Below are positions 26,212-35,444 of a DNA stretch of 64,000 nt, piece after piece (the first letter of the stretch is position 1; each line of letters starts with the position of its first letter). The stretch is taken from NCBI RefSeq assembly GCF_002116905.1, contig NZ_CP015118.1, forward strand, positions 5,456,001-5,520,000. The letters are read 5' to 3'. Origin of the DNA: Piscinibacter gummiphilus (lineage in GTDB: Bacteria; Pseudomonadota; Gammaproteobacteria; Burkholderiales; Burkholderiaceae_C). The notes under the pieces are model-generated. The model made no database searches. It saw nothing but the letters and a program-made list of their open reading frames with translations, and was not told where the DNA came from. Position numbers and translations under genes: made by a program.

Positions 26212-26349
26212 GGGGCGAGATTATAGGGAGGGCCCCGTTCGCGCCGTGCCACCGGCGGTTCACGCCGTCCGGACACGGTCCGTCGCATGGGGGTCGTCAC
26301 CCGGGGACGCCTGGCGCACGATGCCTCCCATCCCACCCGGAGATCCACC

Positions 26350-26643
26350 ATGAACCACCCCACCCTCCCCCGTGACGACGCATCGCTGACCCGCCTGGCC
26401 CGCCGCCGCGTGGCGATCAAGACCGGCTGGATGATCCATGCCCTGGTGTTCGTCGCCGTGAACCTCGGCCTCTTCGTGCTGAACAGCGTGACCGGCGGCC
26501 TGCGGTGGCACATGTTCCCGCTGGCCGGCTGGGGGCTCGGCCTGGCGATCCATGGGCTGGTCGTGCTGCTGGTGCTCGGCAACTGGCGCGACCGCCTGGT
26601 CGCCCGCGAGGTCGAGCGGCTGCGCACCCCGGCCGCGCATTGA
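26350..26643 (+). CDS. 2TM domain-containing membrane protein
   Basis: 97 residues with a short N-terminal cytoplasmic segment rich in Arg, two membrane helices (about 25-45 and 58-80) and the 2TM-family layout ARRRVAIKTGWMIHALVFVA ... WGLGLAIHGLVVLL ... REVERLR. Members occur alone or fused to histidine kinases; role unknown. The frame is open further upstream, but ATG 26350 places the start just before the domain. Confidence 0.72.
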   Translation: MNHPTLPRDDASLTRLARRRVAIKTGWMIHALVFVAVNLGLFVLNSVTGGLRWHMFPLAGWGLGLAIHGLVVLLVLGNWRDRLVAREVERLRTPAAH

Positions 26644-26652
26644 GCCGGCGGC

Positions 26653-28164
26653 TCACTTGTCCTCGAGGTACGCCGCGTCGTTGATCCAGGCGCTCGTGCG
26701 CTTGTCGTCCCACGGGAACGAGAAGACGCGAGCGACCTGGCCGTTGTCGAAGTGCAGTTCGAGGGCGTAGCGGTCGACCGTGTAGGTGCCGCGGTTGCCC
26801 GCGCCGTCGCCGCCCGCACGCTGGTTCGAGACGGTGACGCCGCCGCCGCTCGCGAAGCCGGACGTCTGCGAGCCCTTCGTGTCGCGCACCGTGGTCTGCC
26901 CGGCGGTGAAGCCGTTCATGGCCGCCATCGAGCCGGCGCCGCTCTGCGAGAAGCCGAGGCTGCTGAAGCGGCCGTCGCGCTTGAAGAACCACACCTGCTT
27001 CGTGTAGGTGCCGCCCGTGGCGATGCTGCCGTAGAAGTCGGACTTGGCGAAACCGCCCTCGATGGACGGGCCGTCGGGCCAGGGTTTCACGCGCCACATG
27101 CCGGTGACGGGTTTCCAGTCCTCGCTCAGGCGTCCGCGGGCATCGGCCCGGCGTACCAGGTACTTGCCGCCCCCCGCCGACTTCCAGCGGTGCCAGTACT
27201 GGGGCTCCAGGTCGCGCGAGGCCTTGACGTCGAGGTCCGACGGCGGCGGCGCGCCCGGGCGGTCGTACAGCCAGCCGTCGTCGAGCAGCAGCATCGCGGC
27301 CTTGCCCGAGAACAGCACGGCCTCGATGTCGCCGGATCCGACACCGCCCCCCGGTTTCGTGCGCACGCGGTCGAGCGGCACGCCCTTGCGCACGAGCCAG
27401 TCCGCATCGGACCCCGTGGCCGCCACGAGCCGGGACGGGTCGGCCACCACGCGGCCGTCCTGCAGGAAGGCCACGGTCGACGGCAGTTCGTTCAGCGTGC
27501 CGGCCAGCACGATCTCCCGGCCTTCGTGGGCCGCCAGCGAAAAGCCCGGCGCGATCGACAGGCGCGCGACCCAGGTGCCGTCGTCCTGCACGAGGAACCA
27601 GCGGTCGCCGCGTTTCACCGCCGTGCCCTTCACGAACAGCGGCGCACGCAGGCGGCTGCGGCGTTCGTCGAGCGAACCCGTGGCGTAGTGGCGCTGGAGC
27701 TGGGCGACGGTGAACACCGTGCCGCTGGCGGACACCCCCTGCGGCGCGGTCGACGGCGATGCGGCCTCGGCGTACGCCAGCGGGTACCTGGCCCGCATGT
27801 CCATCCCGGCCTCGCGCCAGGCCGCGGGCAGCGCAGCACACACCACGTCGGGCGCGCCACGCTCGGCCATCTTCGCGTGCAGCGCCGACTCGTTCGACAC
27901 GACCGACTGCCGCACCTTCTCGATCCACGCGGGATCGGTGCGCCGCGTCACCGCCTCGACGTCGTTGCGCTGCCGCCACTCGGTCCACGCGGCGCGGACC
28001 TTCGCCACCTGGCCCGGCGCACGTTCGTCGCAGAAGACCACGGTGGACTGGTTGGCGAGGTCGGTGGCGACCACCGAGGCGCGCGCGGTGGTGGCATCCG
28101 GGCCGGATGCCATGGCGGCCGTGGCGAACAGCGCGGCCACGAGGCCGGCCCGGACGTGTTGCAT
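26653..28164 (-). CDS. Secreted hypothetical protein, 503 residues
   Basis: Signal peptide MQHVRAGLVAALFATAAMAS. Residues about 30-140 are helical with two Cys (VVFCDE, VVCAAL). A middle part has FTVAQLQRHYATGSLDERRS. The C-terminal half is Gly/Ser-rich beta sequence with repeated Trp/Tyr (KQVWFFKRDGRFSSLGFSQS, YTVDRYALELHFDNGQVARV) that could be a lipocalin- or jelly-roll-like fold. I do not recognise the family. A GGGAG ribosome site is present. The divergent neighbour at 28297 is also secreted. Confidence 0.7.
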   Translation of the reverse strand: MQHVRAGLVAALFATAAMASGPDATTARASVVATDLANQSTVVFCDERAPGQVAKVRAAWTEWRQRNDVEAVTRRTDPAWIEKVRQSVVSNESALHAKMAERGAPDVVCAALPAAWREAGMDMRARYPLAYAEAASPSTAPQGVSASGTVFTVAQLQRHYATGSLDERRSRLRAPLFVKGTAVKRGDRWFLVQDDGTWVARLSIAPGFSLAAHEGREIVLAGTLNELPSTVAFLQDGRVVADPSRLVAATGSDADWLVRKGVPLDRVRTKPGGGVGSGDIEAVLFSGKAAMLLLDDGWLYDRPGAPPPSDLDVKASRDLEPQYWHRWKSAGGGKYLVRRADARGRLSEDWKPVTGMWRVKPWPDGPSIEGGFAKSDFYGSIATGGTYTKQVWFFKRDGRFSSLGFSQSGAGSMAAMNGFTAGQTTVRDTKGSQTSGFASGGGVTVSNQRAGGDGAGNRGTYTVDRYALELHFDNGQVARVFSFPWDDKRTSAWINDAAYLEDK

Positions 28165-28296
28165 GTGGAGCTCCCTGGAGCGCGCGATGCTAGGGACCGC
28201 CGGGCGCGGGTGACATCCCTAACCCGGAGCTCCCGAGGCCGTCGCCATTGCCGTAGAGTCGGCGCCCATTCAGAACCACTGACCTGGGGAGGTCGC

Positions 28297-28725
28297 GTGA
28301 TCGAAGGTCTCCGTTCCACGTTCGCGAGGGCACTGCTCTCTGCGTTCGCCTGCACCACCGCCCACGCGGCCGACACGCCCCCTCCGGCGAACATGTCCGT
28401 CGAGATCGCCTACCCGTCGCCCCAGGCCGCGCTGGAAGCGCTGCGCGCCAAGCCCGGCGTCACGGTGCGCGAGGAGAACGGCTGGTTCGTCCTCAAGGAG
28501 CCGGGCGGCGTCTCCTTCTGGTCCATCACCCAGTCGACACACCCGGCCCACCCGACGGCGGTCCGGCGAACCCTCGTGCAGGATGCCGAAGGCATCCGCA
28601 TGGTGATGCGCGTGCAGTGCGGCGCACCGAAGGAGACCTGCGACCGGGTGGCGCATCAGTTCCAGCAGGGCGACGCCCGGCTCGTGGAACAGCTGCGGCG
28701 GGCCGCGAAGGGCCCGCAGGGCTGA
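28297..28725 (+). CDS. Secreted hypothetical protein, GTG start
   Basis: 142 residues. GTG at 28297 has GGGGAGG at 28286-28292 ahead of it and starts a signal-like segment (FARALLSAFACTTAHAADTP). The mature part is MSVEIAYPSPQAALEALRA ... WFVLKEPGGVSFWSIT ... GAPKETCDRVAHQF, with two Cys that may pair. A small periplasmic protein of unknown function. Confidence 0.65.
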   Translation: MIEGLRSTFARALLSAFACTTAHAADTPPPANMSVEIAYPSPQAALEALRAKPGVTVREENGWFVLKEPGGVSFWSITQSTHPAHPTAVRRTLVQDAEGIRMVMRVQCGAPKETCDRVAHQFQQGDARLVEQLRRAAKGPQG

Positions 28726-28729
28726 CCGC

Positions 28730-29293
28730 TCAGGCGCGGCGACGCGCCACGCCCGCGACGATGCCGAAGCCCGCCAGCATCAGCGCGAGGGCGCCGGGTT
28801 CGGGCACCGGCGCGGCCGTGTAGCTGAAGTCGTCCATCACGTAGAAGGCGTGCTGCCCGCTCGAGACGACGACCGTGTCGACCGCGCCGTCCCAGCCCGC
28901 GTCGAGGAAGGCCGGCGTGTCGGTCAGCGACAGCGTGGTCGAGCTGGCGACGAGGTTGCCCTCGAAGTACAGGTCGAAGCGCACGGCGGCTTCGGTGTAG
29001 CCGGCGAACCAGGCGCCGTCGAACACGGTGGGGGCGTTGAAGCGGATGGTGCTGGCGGTGTCGTCGCTGCCCCAGCCCATCGTCACGCGGCCCTGGCCGG
29101 AGTGGGCGGTGTACGGCGACATCCCGGTCGTCAGCACGGACCAGGTGGAACCCGACCAGTCCAGACCGCCGTACGAGGCGGGCACGGCGGTGTAGTCGTC
29201 GATGCCGGCGATGTCGTCGAAGGTCAGCACGGTGGCCGAGGCGAAGGGGGCGCAGAGCGCGAGCGCGGCAGCAACCGCGAGGTGGCGAATCAT
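28730..29293 (-). CDS. PEP-CTERM sorting-signal exoprotein
   Basis: 187 residues: signal peptide (MIRHLAVAAALALCAPFASA), a beta-rich domain (LTFDDIAGIDDYTAVPASYG ... GGLDWSGSTW), and a C-terminal VPEPGALALMLAGFGIVAG followed by ARRR. The C-terminal VPEP-helix-Arg cluster is the PEP-CTERM tag processed by EpsH-type exosortase, which must be encoded elsewhere. GAGAGG before ATG 29293 supports this start over an in-frame one upstream. Confidence 0.85.
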   Translation of the reverse strand: MIRHLAVAAALALCAPFASATVLTFDDIAGIDDYTAVPASYGGLDWSGSTWSVLTTGMSPYTAHSGQGRVTMGWGSDDTASTIRFNAPTVFDGAWFAGYTEAAVRFDLYFEGNLVASSTTLSLTDTPAFLDAGWDGAVDTVVVSSGQHAFYVMDDFSYTAAPVPEPGALALMLAGFGIVAGVARRRA

Positions 29294-29361
29294 GGGAAAT
29301 CCTCTCGAAATCATGGGATCGGTGGCGGACCGGCGGCAACGCGCCGGCCCGTGACCGGGTG

Positions 29362-31611
29362 TCAGGCGCGTTGGCCCAGGGCGGGGTCGCTGACCGTGTG
29401 GCGACCGGTCTCGACGCGGCCGGCGAAGCGCCGCACGTACTCGGGGTGGCCGGTGACCTTGACGCTGAAGTCGTACCAGCAGTCGCTGCCCGTGACGGGC
29501 AGGCGCACGGTCAGTTCGCCGCGGGCCGCGACCGTGTGGGTGCTGGTCGACGTCACGTAGGCGTTGGCACCGAGCGTGAACGTGCAGGGCGCCGTGCCGG
29601 CGTTGACGTAGCGCAGCACCAGCTCGCCGGTGCGGCCGTCGCAGGTCACGTGCACGTCGGGCCGCGGCTGGCCGGCTGCGGCGGCGCGCAGCGCGCTGCC
29701 GGTGAAGTGGCGGTGGAAGCCGTTGGGGCCCAGCACCCACAGGTCGTACGCGCCACCGAGCGCGGGCGTCCAGGTGTCCGACAGCGACTTGCCCGCCTCG
29801 ACCGTGTACCGGCGCGGCACCGCGGCGAGGTTGTTGCGGTCGTAGACGTGGAACACCGCGGCCTGCCCGCCCGTGTTGCCGAAGGTCAGCGCCACGCGCG
29901 TGGCGGCGAGGCTGGCCGCGCCCGGCTGGATCTCGCACGTGGTCGACAGCTCGTACGGCAGCGCGCGCGACGGGCGCGTGCCCGCCGCCACCTGCGGCAG
30001 CTGCGGCGATGCCGGCGGCGTGATCTGCTTGAGGCCTTCCTGCTGCTTGCGCAATGCGTCGGCCTGGGCCTTGTCGCGGCGGCCGGTCAGCACCGGCAGC
30101 ACTTCGGTGTTGGGCGTGGCGAAGTTGAACGCGCTGGTCAGGTCACCGCAGACGGCGCGGCGGAACGGGCTGATGTTCGGCTCCATCACCCCGAAGCGCG
30201 CCTCGAGGAAGCGCAGCACGGACGTGTGGTCGAACACCTGCGAGTTGACCCAACCGCCGCGGCTCCACGGCGAGATCACGTACATCGGCACGCGCGGTCC
30301 GGGGCCGTAGACGCGGCCGTCCGGCGCGGGCTGGCGCGTGCTGCCGGCCGGCTTCGGGTGGGTGTAGTACTCGGCGGCCAGCGCCCCTTCGGCGAGCGTC
30401 GTCTTGCCGGCGTAGCCGCCCTTGCCGTCCGGCGACGGGGCCGACGGCGACGGCACGTGGTCGAAGTAGCCGTCGTTCTCGTCGAAGTTCACGATGAGGA
30501 CGGTCTTGCTCCAGACCTCCGGCACCGCGGTCAGCGCGTCCAGCACTTCCTGCAGGAACCACGCGCCCTGCACGGGGCTCGACGGGCCGGGGTGTTCGCA
30601 GTAGATCGACGGGGCGTTGAGCCACGAGACGCTCGGCAGCTTGCCCTCGCGGATGTCGCGGCGGAACGCGTCGAGGTAGGTTTCGGGCGTGGTGCCGGGC
30701 AGCGTGTTGGCGATGCCCTTGTAGAGCGGGTTGTTCGCGTTGTCGGTGGCGGCGTCGTACGCGTGGTACGGCACGGCCTGGCCGGTGTTGGTGTAGGGCT
30801 TGCCCGGCGAGCCGCCGCTGGAGACGGGGTAGCCCGACGCGATGTTCGCGCGCTTGAACTGGCGGAACGCTCCCAGCATGTTGTCGCCCCATTCATCGGG
30901 CATGTTCTGGTAGCTGATCCAGCTGATGCCGGCCTGTTCGAGGCGCTCGGCGTAGGTCGTCCACGTGTAGCCGGTGTTCACGCCGCTCGCGAGCCCGTCG
31001 ATGGCGTCCCATTCGTTCGTCACGAACGCGGTGCCGGTGGGGACGGCGCCGTTGGTGCCGGTCAGGAAGAACGAGCGGTTGGCGTCGGTGCCGGTGTGCA
31101 TCGCGCAGTGGTACGCGTCGCAGATCGTGAAGGCGTTGGCCAGCGCGTACTGGAACGGGATCTCGGCTTCCTTGAAGTAGCCCATCGAGATCTGGTTCTT
31201 GTAGCGCGGCCACTGGTCCATGCGGCCGTGGTCCCAGGCCTGCTGGCTGTCGTTCCAGTCGTGCGGCGTGCCGCTCGCGCGCTGCGCGTTGCCCACGTCG
31301 CCGTTCAGGTGGAACGGCAGGATGACCTGGCCAGCGGCGTTGCGCTGCTGCCAGACGTTGCGGCTGTCGGGCAGCGGGATCGGGAAGCGGTCGGCGAAGC
31401 CGCGCACACCCGGCAGCATGCCGAAGTAGTGGTCGAAGGCCCGGTTCTCCTGCATCAGGATCACGACGTGTTCGACGTCGCGGATGGTGCCGGTCGCGTT
31501 GTTCGCGGGGATGGCCAGCGCGCGCTGGATGGAGGGCGGGAAGGCGCCGAAGGCGGCGGCTGCGAAGCCGGCGGAGGCGCTGCCCCGCAGGAAGGTGCGT
31601 CGAGAAGTCAT
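29362..31611 (-). CDS. Tat-exported phosphocholine-type phospholipase C
   Basis: 749 residues, the size of non-haemolytic PlcN-family phospholipases. Twin-arginine signal TSRRTFLRGSASAGFAAAAF, then the phosphoesterase core: IRDVEHVVILMQENRAFDHY, FGMLPGVRGFADRFP, NFDENDGYFDHVPSP, SPWSRGGWVNSQVFDHTS. The two C-terminal DUF756 beta repeats are present. It hydrolyses phosphatidylcholine-like lipids outside the cytoplasm, a phosphate- or membrane-remodelling role. A 24-bp perfect palindrome lies 124-147 bp upstream. Confidence 0.9.
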   Translation of the reverse strand: MTSRRTFLRGSASAGFAAAAFGAFPPSIQRALAIPANNATGTIRDVEHVVILMQENRAFDHYFGMLPGVRGFADRFPIPLPDSRNVWQQRNAAGQVILPFHLNGDVGNAQRASGTPHDWNDSQQAWDHGRMDQWPRYKNQISMGYFKEAEIPFQYALANAFTICDAYHCAMHTGTDANRSFFLTGTNGAVPTGTAFVTNEWDAIDGLASGVNTGYTWTTYAERLEQAGISWISYQNMPDEWGDNMLGAFRQFKRANIASGYPVSSGGSPGKPYTNTGQAVPYHAYDAATDNANNPLYKGIANTLPGTTPETYLDAFRRDIREGKLPSVSWLNAPSIYCEHPGPSSPVQGAWFLQEVLDALTAVPEVWSKTVLIVNFDENDGYFDHVPSPSAPSPDGKGGYAGKTTLAEGALAAEYYTHPKPAGSTRQPAPDGRVYGPGPRVPMYVISPWSRGGWVNSQVFDHTSVLRFLEARFGVMEPNISPFRRAVCGDLTSAFNFATPNTEVLPVLTGRRDKAQADALRKQQEGLKQITPPASPQLPQVAAGTRPSRALPYELSTTCEIQPGAASLAATRVALTFGNTGGQAAVFHVYDRNNLAAVPRRYTVEAGKSLSDTWTPALGGAYDLWVLGPNGFHRHFTGSALRAAAAGQPRPDVHVTCDGRTGELVLRYVNAGTAPCTFTLGANAYVTSTSTHTVAARGELTVRLPVTGSDCWYDFSVKVTGHPEYVRRFAGRVETGRHTVSDPALGQRA

Positions 31612-31734
31612 GGCTGTACTGCGGCAGGGTGAAGGTCACGCGCCGGAGCGCGCGGCGGCGCCGTTCGACGGGCGTCCGCAAGGTGCAGCAGTCTCGGCCG
31701 GGGGGGTGTCTTCGCCATGACCCGGGCGACGCAC

Positions 31735-31758
31735 GGCATGGTCCGATCGGACCATGCC
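31735..31758. promoter_or_regulatory. 24-bp perfect palindrome upstream of phospholipase C
   Basis: The half-site GGCATGGTCCGA is exactly mirrored over 24 bp. It lies between the stop of the barrel protein and the phospholipase start, both minus-strand. There is no loop and no T-run, so a dimeric-repressor operator (TetR/GntR-like geometry, TGGTCCG core) is more likely than a terminator. Confidence 0.55.
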
Positions 31759-31780
31759 CGCAGGCTTCAGCCCGGGCGGC

Positions 31781-33337
31781 TCAGGGCGTGAGCGTGCCGA
31801 AGGCCCAGCCGACGGACAGCGAGGCGGTGGGGGTGCCCCGTCCGCCATCGCCCAGCGCCTGCAGGTAGCCGAGGCCGGCCTTCACGCGCAGCCGGTCCTT
31901 CGGCACGATCCCTTCCCACTGGGCCCAGACCTCGCCGCCGCCGACCGCACCGCCGCGCACGTCCACGCCGCCACCGCCCGCGGCACCCACGACCCCTTCG
32001 GCCCCCAGGCGCACGCCGTTCATCCGCGGCGTCTTCGCCCCGACGCCGACGAGGCCGTACGAGAAGGCCCCGGCCTGGCCCCAGGCGGCGCTGCCCGCCT
32101 GCGCGATGCCGTACCAGGTGGGGTCGAAGTCGCGGGTGAACGTGAGACCCAGTCCGGTCACGTCGTCCTGGGTGCCGTCCTTGAAGTGGAGCTTCTGGAA
32201 GTGCTGCGTGGAGAGGTACCAGGCCATCTCCTGCACGGTGCCCGTGAGCAACGCGTACGGGGCGCGTGCACGCGACGGGTTTTCCAGCGGGAACGACAGC
32301 GACAGCCGCACCTGCTCCGACTGGTAGTGCCCGTCCGGCGCGGTGAGGTACGACGCGTCGGCGCGCAGCGTCGGACCCCACGGCGTGATCCAGCGCAGCG
32401 TCGGCCCGGCGCGCAGCAGCCAGCCGCTGCCCGTGTCGATGTCACCACCGCCACCGAGGCCGGCCGAGGCCTGGACGCCGACGCGCAGGTTCTCGCTGAA
32501 GAGCCCCCAGTCGGCACCCGCATTGCCGAGGACTTCCATGTAGCCATCCCGGCCGCCACCGGCCGCGCCCGACGCCTCGACACCCCACCAGCGTCCCGGC
32601 GCCACGTAGCGGCGCAGGTCGGCGCCGGCCTTGTCGAGGCGGTCGGTCAACGGTGCGCCGCTGCGGCTGCGGCTGCCATGGCGGAAGTTGGCAGTGCCCG
32701 CGCTCAGCGCGAACTCGTCGAACTTGAGGCCGGTGCGCGCATCGGCCCGGCCGGGCAGGCCCGCGTCCGTGGGCAGGAAGCTGAAGAAGCTGTCGGACCG
32801 GCCGATCACGACGGTCCACTGGGTGTCGCGGATGTTGCCGCTCGGGAAGTTCACGTGAGCCACGCCCAGGCCCGCGTACATCGGCCCGAAGTTGCGGCGC
32901 ACCGACAACTCGGGCCGCAGCATGAACCCGCCCCCGACATCCGCTCCCTTCGCACTGGCGCCGCCGCCCGCGCCGGCGTAGAGGCCGGCCGCGAGGTGCC
33001 ACTGCGACGAGAACAGCCGCCAGCGCCGCTGCGCCGTGACCCCGAGGGAGAACATGCCGCCGTAGTCGCCCTGGGCCGCGGCGTACACCGACGGACCGAA
33101 GCCCCAGTCGGGGTTGACCGCGACCATGTAGGTGCCGCCCAGCAGCGCCGTGCGGTCGCCGTTGGGCATCACGATGGGGGTCCAGTTGAATTCGGCGGCC
33201 GCCTCGCGGCGTTCCGGGTAGGCCCAGGTCGGCGGTGCGGAGTCGGTCGTGGCGCCCATCGCCGCGGTGGCGGCGAGGGTCAGGAGGGACGGGGCGAAAG
33301 CGCGAGGGAAAGCTCGGCGAGGGAGTTGGCGTGGCAT
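31781..33337 (-). CDS. Probable outer-membrane beta-barrel protein, unknown function
   Basis: 518 residues. Signal peptide ending near TLAATAAMGA. The mature protein alternates short Gly/aromatic strands (WHLAAGLYAGAGGGASA, NFGPMYAGLGVAHVNFPSG, RVGVQASAGLGGGGDIDTGS), typical of a transmembrane barrel, but the last residues (VGWAFGTLTP) lack the classical terminal Phe. I do not recognise a named family. The start MPRQLPRRAF was chosen for a basic n-region before the signal. Confidence 0.65.
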   Translation of the reverse strand: MPRQLPRRAFPRAFAPSLLTLAATAAMGATTDSAPPTWAYPERREAAAEFNWTPIVMPNGDRTALLGGTYMVAVNPDWGFGPSVYAAAQGDYGGMFSLGVTAQRRWRLFSSQWHLAAGLYAGAGGGASAKGADVGGGFMLRPELSVRRNFGPMYAGLGVAHVNFPSGNIRDTQWTVVIGRSDSFFSFLPTDAGLPGRADARTGLKFDEFALSAGTANFRHGSRSRSGAPLTDRLDKAGADLRRYVAPGRWWGVEASGAAGGGRDGYMEVLGNAGADWGLFSENLRVGVQASAGLGGGGDIDTGSGWLLRAGPTLRWITPWGPTLRADASYLTAPDGHYQSEQVRLSLSFPLENPSRARAPYALLTGTVQEMAWYLSTQHFQKLHFKDGTQDDVTGLGLTFTRDFDPTWYGIAQAGSAAWGQAGAFSYGLVGVGAKTPRMNGVRLGAEGVVGAAGGGGVDVRGGAVGGGEVWAQWEGIVPKDRLRVKAGLGYLQALGDGGRGTPTASLSVGWAFGTLTP

Positions 33338-33413
33338 CGGGACGGCAGCGGCAGTGGCGCGCTGGACGCGCGGACAGACCGGCGGTTGTAGCACGCCGGC
33401 GCCGGCGGCCGGT

Positions 33414-34997
33414 TCAACCCGTCTTCAGGCGGAAGTGCCCCACGATCGCCGACAACTTCCGCGCCTGGCCGTCCAGGCTCTCGGCAGCGGCGGCCGACTG
33501 CTCGACGAGCGCGGCGTTCTGCTGCGTCATCTGGTCCAGCTCGACCATGGTGCCGTTGACGTCGCCGAGACCTTGCGATTGCACGCGGGCCGCGGCGGTG
33601 ATCTCGCCGATCATGTCCGACACCTTGTGAACGGACCCGACGATCTCGGTCATCGTGCGGCCGGCATCGTCGACGAGACGGGCACCCACGTCCACCCTGT
33701 CGACACTCGCTCCGATCAAGGCCTTGATCTCCTTCGCGGCGTTGGCCGATCGGCTGGCGAGGCTTCGCACCTCGCTCGCGACCACGGCGAAGCCGCGGCC
33801 CTGCTCGCCGGCGCGCGCCGCTTCCACCGCGGCATTCAGCGCGAGGATGTTGGTCTGGAAGGCGATGCCGTCGATGACGCCGATGATGTCCGCGATCTTC
33901 TTCGAACTGGCCTGGATCTCGTTCATCGTCTTGACCACATCGCCCACCACCGCGCCGCCGCGCTCGGCCACCTGGGCCGCGGACGAGGCGAGCAGGTTGG
34001 CCTGGTGCGCGGCGTCGGCCGACTGGGACACGGTGCCGGTAAGCCGGGCCATCGAGGACGAGGCCTGCTGCAGGTTCGACGCCGTGCGTTCGGTGCGCTG
34101 GCTGAGGTCGAGGTTGCCGGTGGCGATCTCGCTGCTCGCCGTGGCGATGCCCTGCGTCGTGGCCTGGAGTTCCTCGACGGTGGCGCTCCATCGGGTGCGC
34201 ATCGCTTCCAGGCGCTCCAGCAGCTGCCCGGTCTCATCGCGGCTGCCAGTGGCGCGGATGGCCTGCGACAAGTCGCCCTCGGCCATGCGGTCGGCCTCGC
34301 TCACGGCCAGGCGCAGCGGAACCTTCACGGAAGCGGTGATGCGCCACGCGGCCAGCACGGCGAACCCGATGGCGATCATCGAGGCCACCAGCACGACGGC
34401 GATGCCGCCGTCGGCGCGTCGCACCAGCATCGCCTGCTGCTCCGCCACCACGGTGGCGGTGCGGGCCTGCAGCGTGTCGATGTCCGCGAGCCACTTGTCC
34501 TGGGCCTTGTTCCAGGCGTCGAGGTTGACGCGCAGTTCCATGCGCATGAGCACCGAGATCTCCTGCACGGCATTCGGCGAGGACGCCTGCTTCACCGCGC
34601 GGTCGAACACCTCGGCGGCGGCCTTGCGGTCGTCCGCGAGCGCGCCGAGGAGCTGCTGCTCCTCCGCATCGGCCCCGGCCAGCAGGGCCTTCGACAAGGT
34701 GTCGTAGGTCGCGTAGGCCTGGGTGAGTTTCCGGAGCTCCTTCGCCAGGTCCTCGTCCGCGGTGAGGATGCCGATGTTGCGCATGGACATGGCCTGCTGG
34801 TTGACCTGCAGGCGCATCTGCACGAGGCGGTCGGTCTTGGGACGCAGGTGTTCCTCCATCAGCGTCACACGCTGCCGGGTGTCACGCATGCTGACGACCG
34901 CCACCAGGGCGACGACGGCGAGGAGGAAGACGATGACACCGAAGCCGACGGACAGGCGCCGGGAGATGCTGGAGGAGCGGGTGAGGAACAGTGACAT
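33414..34997 (-). CDS. Methyl-accepting chemotaxis protein (Tsr-like topology)
   Basis: 527-residue chemoreceptor. TM1 (about residues 15-36) follows RRLSVGF. The periplasmic domain is a four-helix bundle (TLMEEHLRPKTDRLVQMRLQ ... ADEDLAKELRKLTQAY), TM2 lies near residues 190-210, then a HAMP and a long signalling coiled coil with the hairpin tip EQGRGFAVVASEVRSLASRS. No C-terminal CheR-tether pentapeptide is seen. The start before SLFLTRSSS lacks a good ribosome site, so the N-terminus may be slightly different. The periplasmic ligand is unknown. Confidence 0.9.
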   Translation of the reverse strand: MSLFLTRSSSISRRLSVGFGVIVFLLAVVALVAVVSMRDTRQRVTLMEEHLRPKTDRLVQMRLQVNQQAMSMRNIGILTADEDLAKELRKLTQAYATYDTLSKALLAGADAEEQQLLGALADDRKAAAEVFDRAVKQASSPNAVQEISVLMRMELRVNLDAWNKAQDKWLADIDTLQARTATVVAEQQAMLVRRADGGIAVVLVASMIAIGFAVLAAWRITASVKVPLRLAVSEADRMAEGDLSQAIRATGSRDETGQLLERLEAMRTRWSATVEELQATTQGIATASSEIATGNLDLSQRTERTASNLQQASSSMARLTGTVSQSADAAHQANLLASSAAQVAERGGAVVGDVVKTMNEIQASSKKIADIIGVIDGIAFQTNILALNAAVEAARAGEQGRGFAVVASEVRSLASRSANAAKEIKALIGASVDRVDVGARLVDDAGRTMTEIVGSVHKVSDMIGEITAAARVQSQGLGDVNGTMVELDQMTQQNAALVEQSAAAAESLDGQARKLSAIVGHFRLKTG

Positions 34998-35123
34998 GGA
35001 GGAGTTCCGCGGATCAGGCGGCCAGGCGGCGCCCCGGCGCAGTACCAGGACCTTTTCGGTTATCGGCACGGCGCCGGGATCCTGCCTCAGGGAAAACACC
35101 AGCGCGCACGGGCGCGGTGGAGG

Positions 35124-35146
35124 TGTCGGTTCTCATTGAGCGTGGA
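35124..35146 (+). repeat. Left terminal inverted repeat of the 9.5-kb unit
   Basis: Begins TGTCGGTTCTCATTGAGCG and is preceded directly by GAGG. Matches the right repeat at 20 of 23 positions in inverted orientation. Confidence 0.6.
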
Positions 35147-35274
35147 CGTCATCGCCGTGCTGGATCAATGACTTGCAGTAACGCTCATCATCGAGTGTGG
35201 AACTGAGTTTTCAGTAAGCATGGAATTCTCCGAACCGCGTTTCTTTTAGCGTGGAATTTTCGCCGAAGTGCGTT

Positions 35275-35394
35275 GCCTGGGTGTCCTGGTTCAACAATCC
35301 GTCGCTGGAACTCATCGGCTACATCCCACCCGCGGAGGCTGAGGCAAACTACTCCAGGCAACTCGCCGGTCGAACCGTCGCGGTGGCGGCCTGA
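35275..35394 (+). pseudogene. IS3-family transposase (OrfB) C-terminal fragment
   Basis: The plus-strand frame reads AWVSWFNNPSLELIGYIPP, then AEAEANYSRQLAGRTVAVAA and a stop. This is the end of IS3/IS150-type integrase-core transposases (WVDWFN..RLLEPIGYIPPAEAEA.Y). The usual Arg-Arg after WFN is changed and the catalytic core is missing, so it is a dead remnant. It sits 129 bp inside the left terminal repeat. Confidence 0.75.
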
Positions 35395-35444
35395 CTTAAT
35401 CCAACTGGCCTCCACCGAACCCGGGGCGATTCGCATTCGCAGCC

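Larger units (their letters stand above)
34998..35444. other. 447-bp region: mobile-element end and transposase scrap
   Basis: Contains the left 23-bp terminal repeat of the 9.5-kb unit (35124). Inside it are three loosely repeated A/T-richer motifs of the form GTGTGGAACTGAGTTTTC, GCATGGAATTCTCC and GCGTGGAATTTTCGCC (35200-35264), and then the IS3 transposase fragment (35275-35394). Multiple internal terminal repeats are a feature of IS21-type ends. No intact gene. Confidence 0.6.

Noticed and set aside
26641..26655. TGAGCC-GGC-GGCTCA inverted repeat between two convergent genes
   Set aside because: The arms are only 6 bp and no T-run follows on either strand, too weak to call a terminator.
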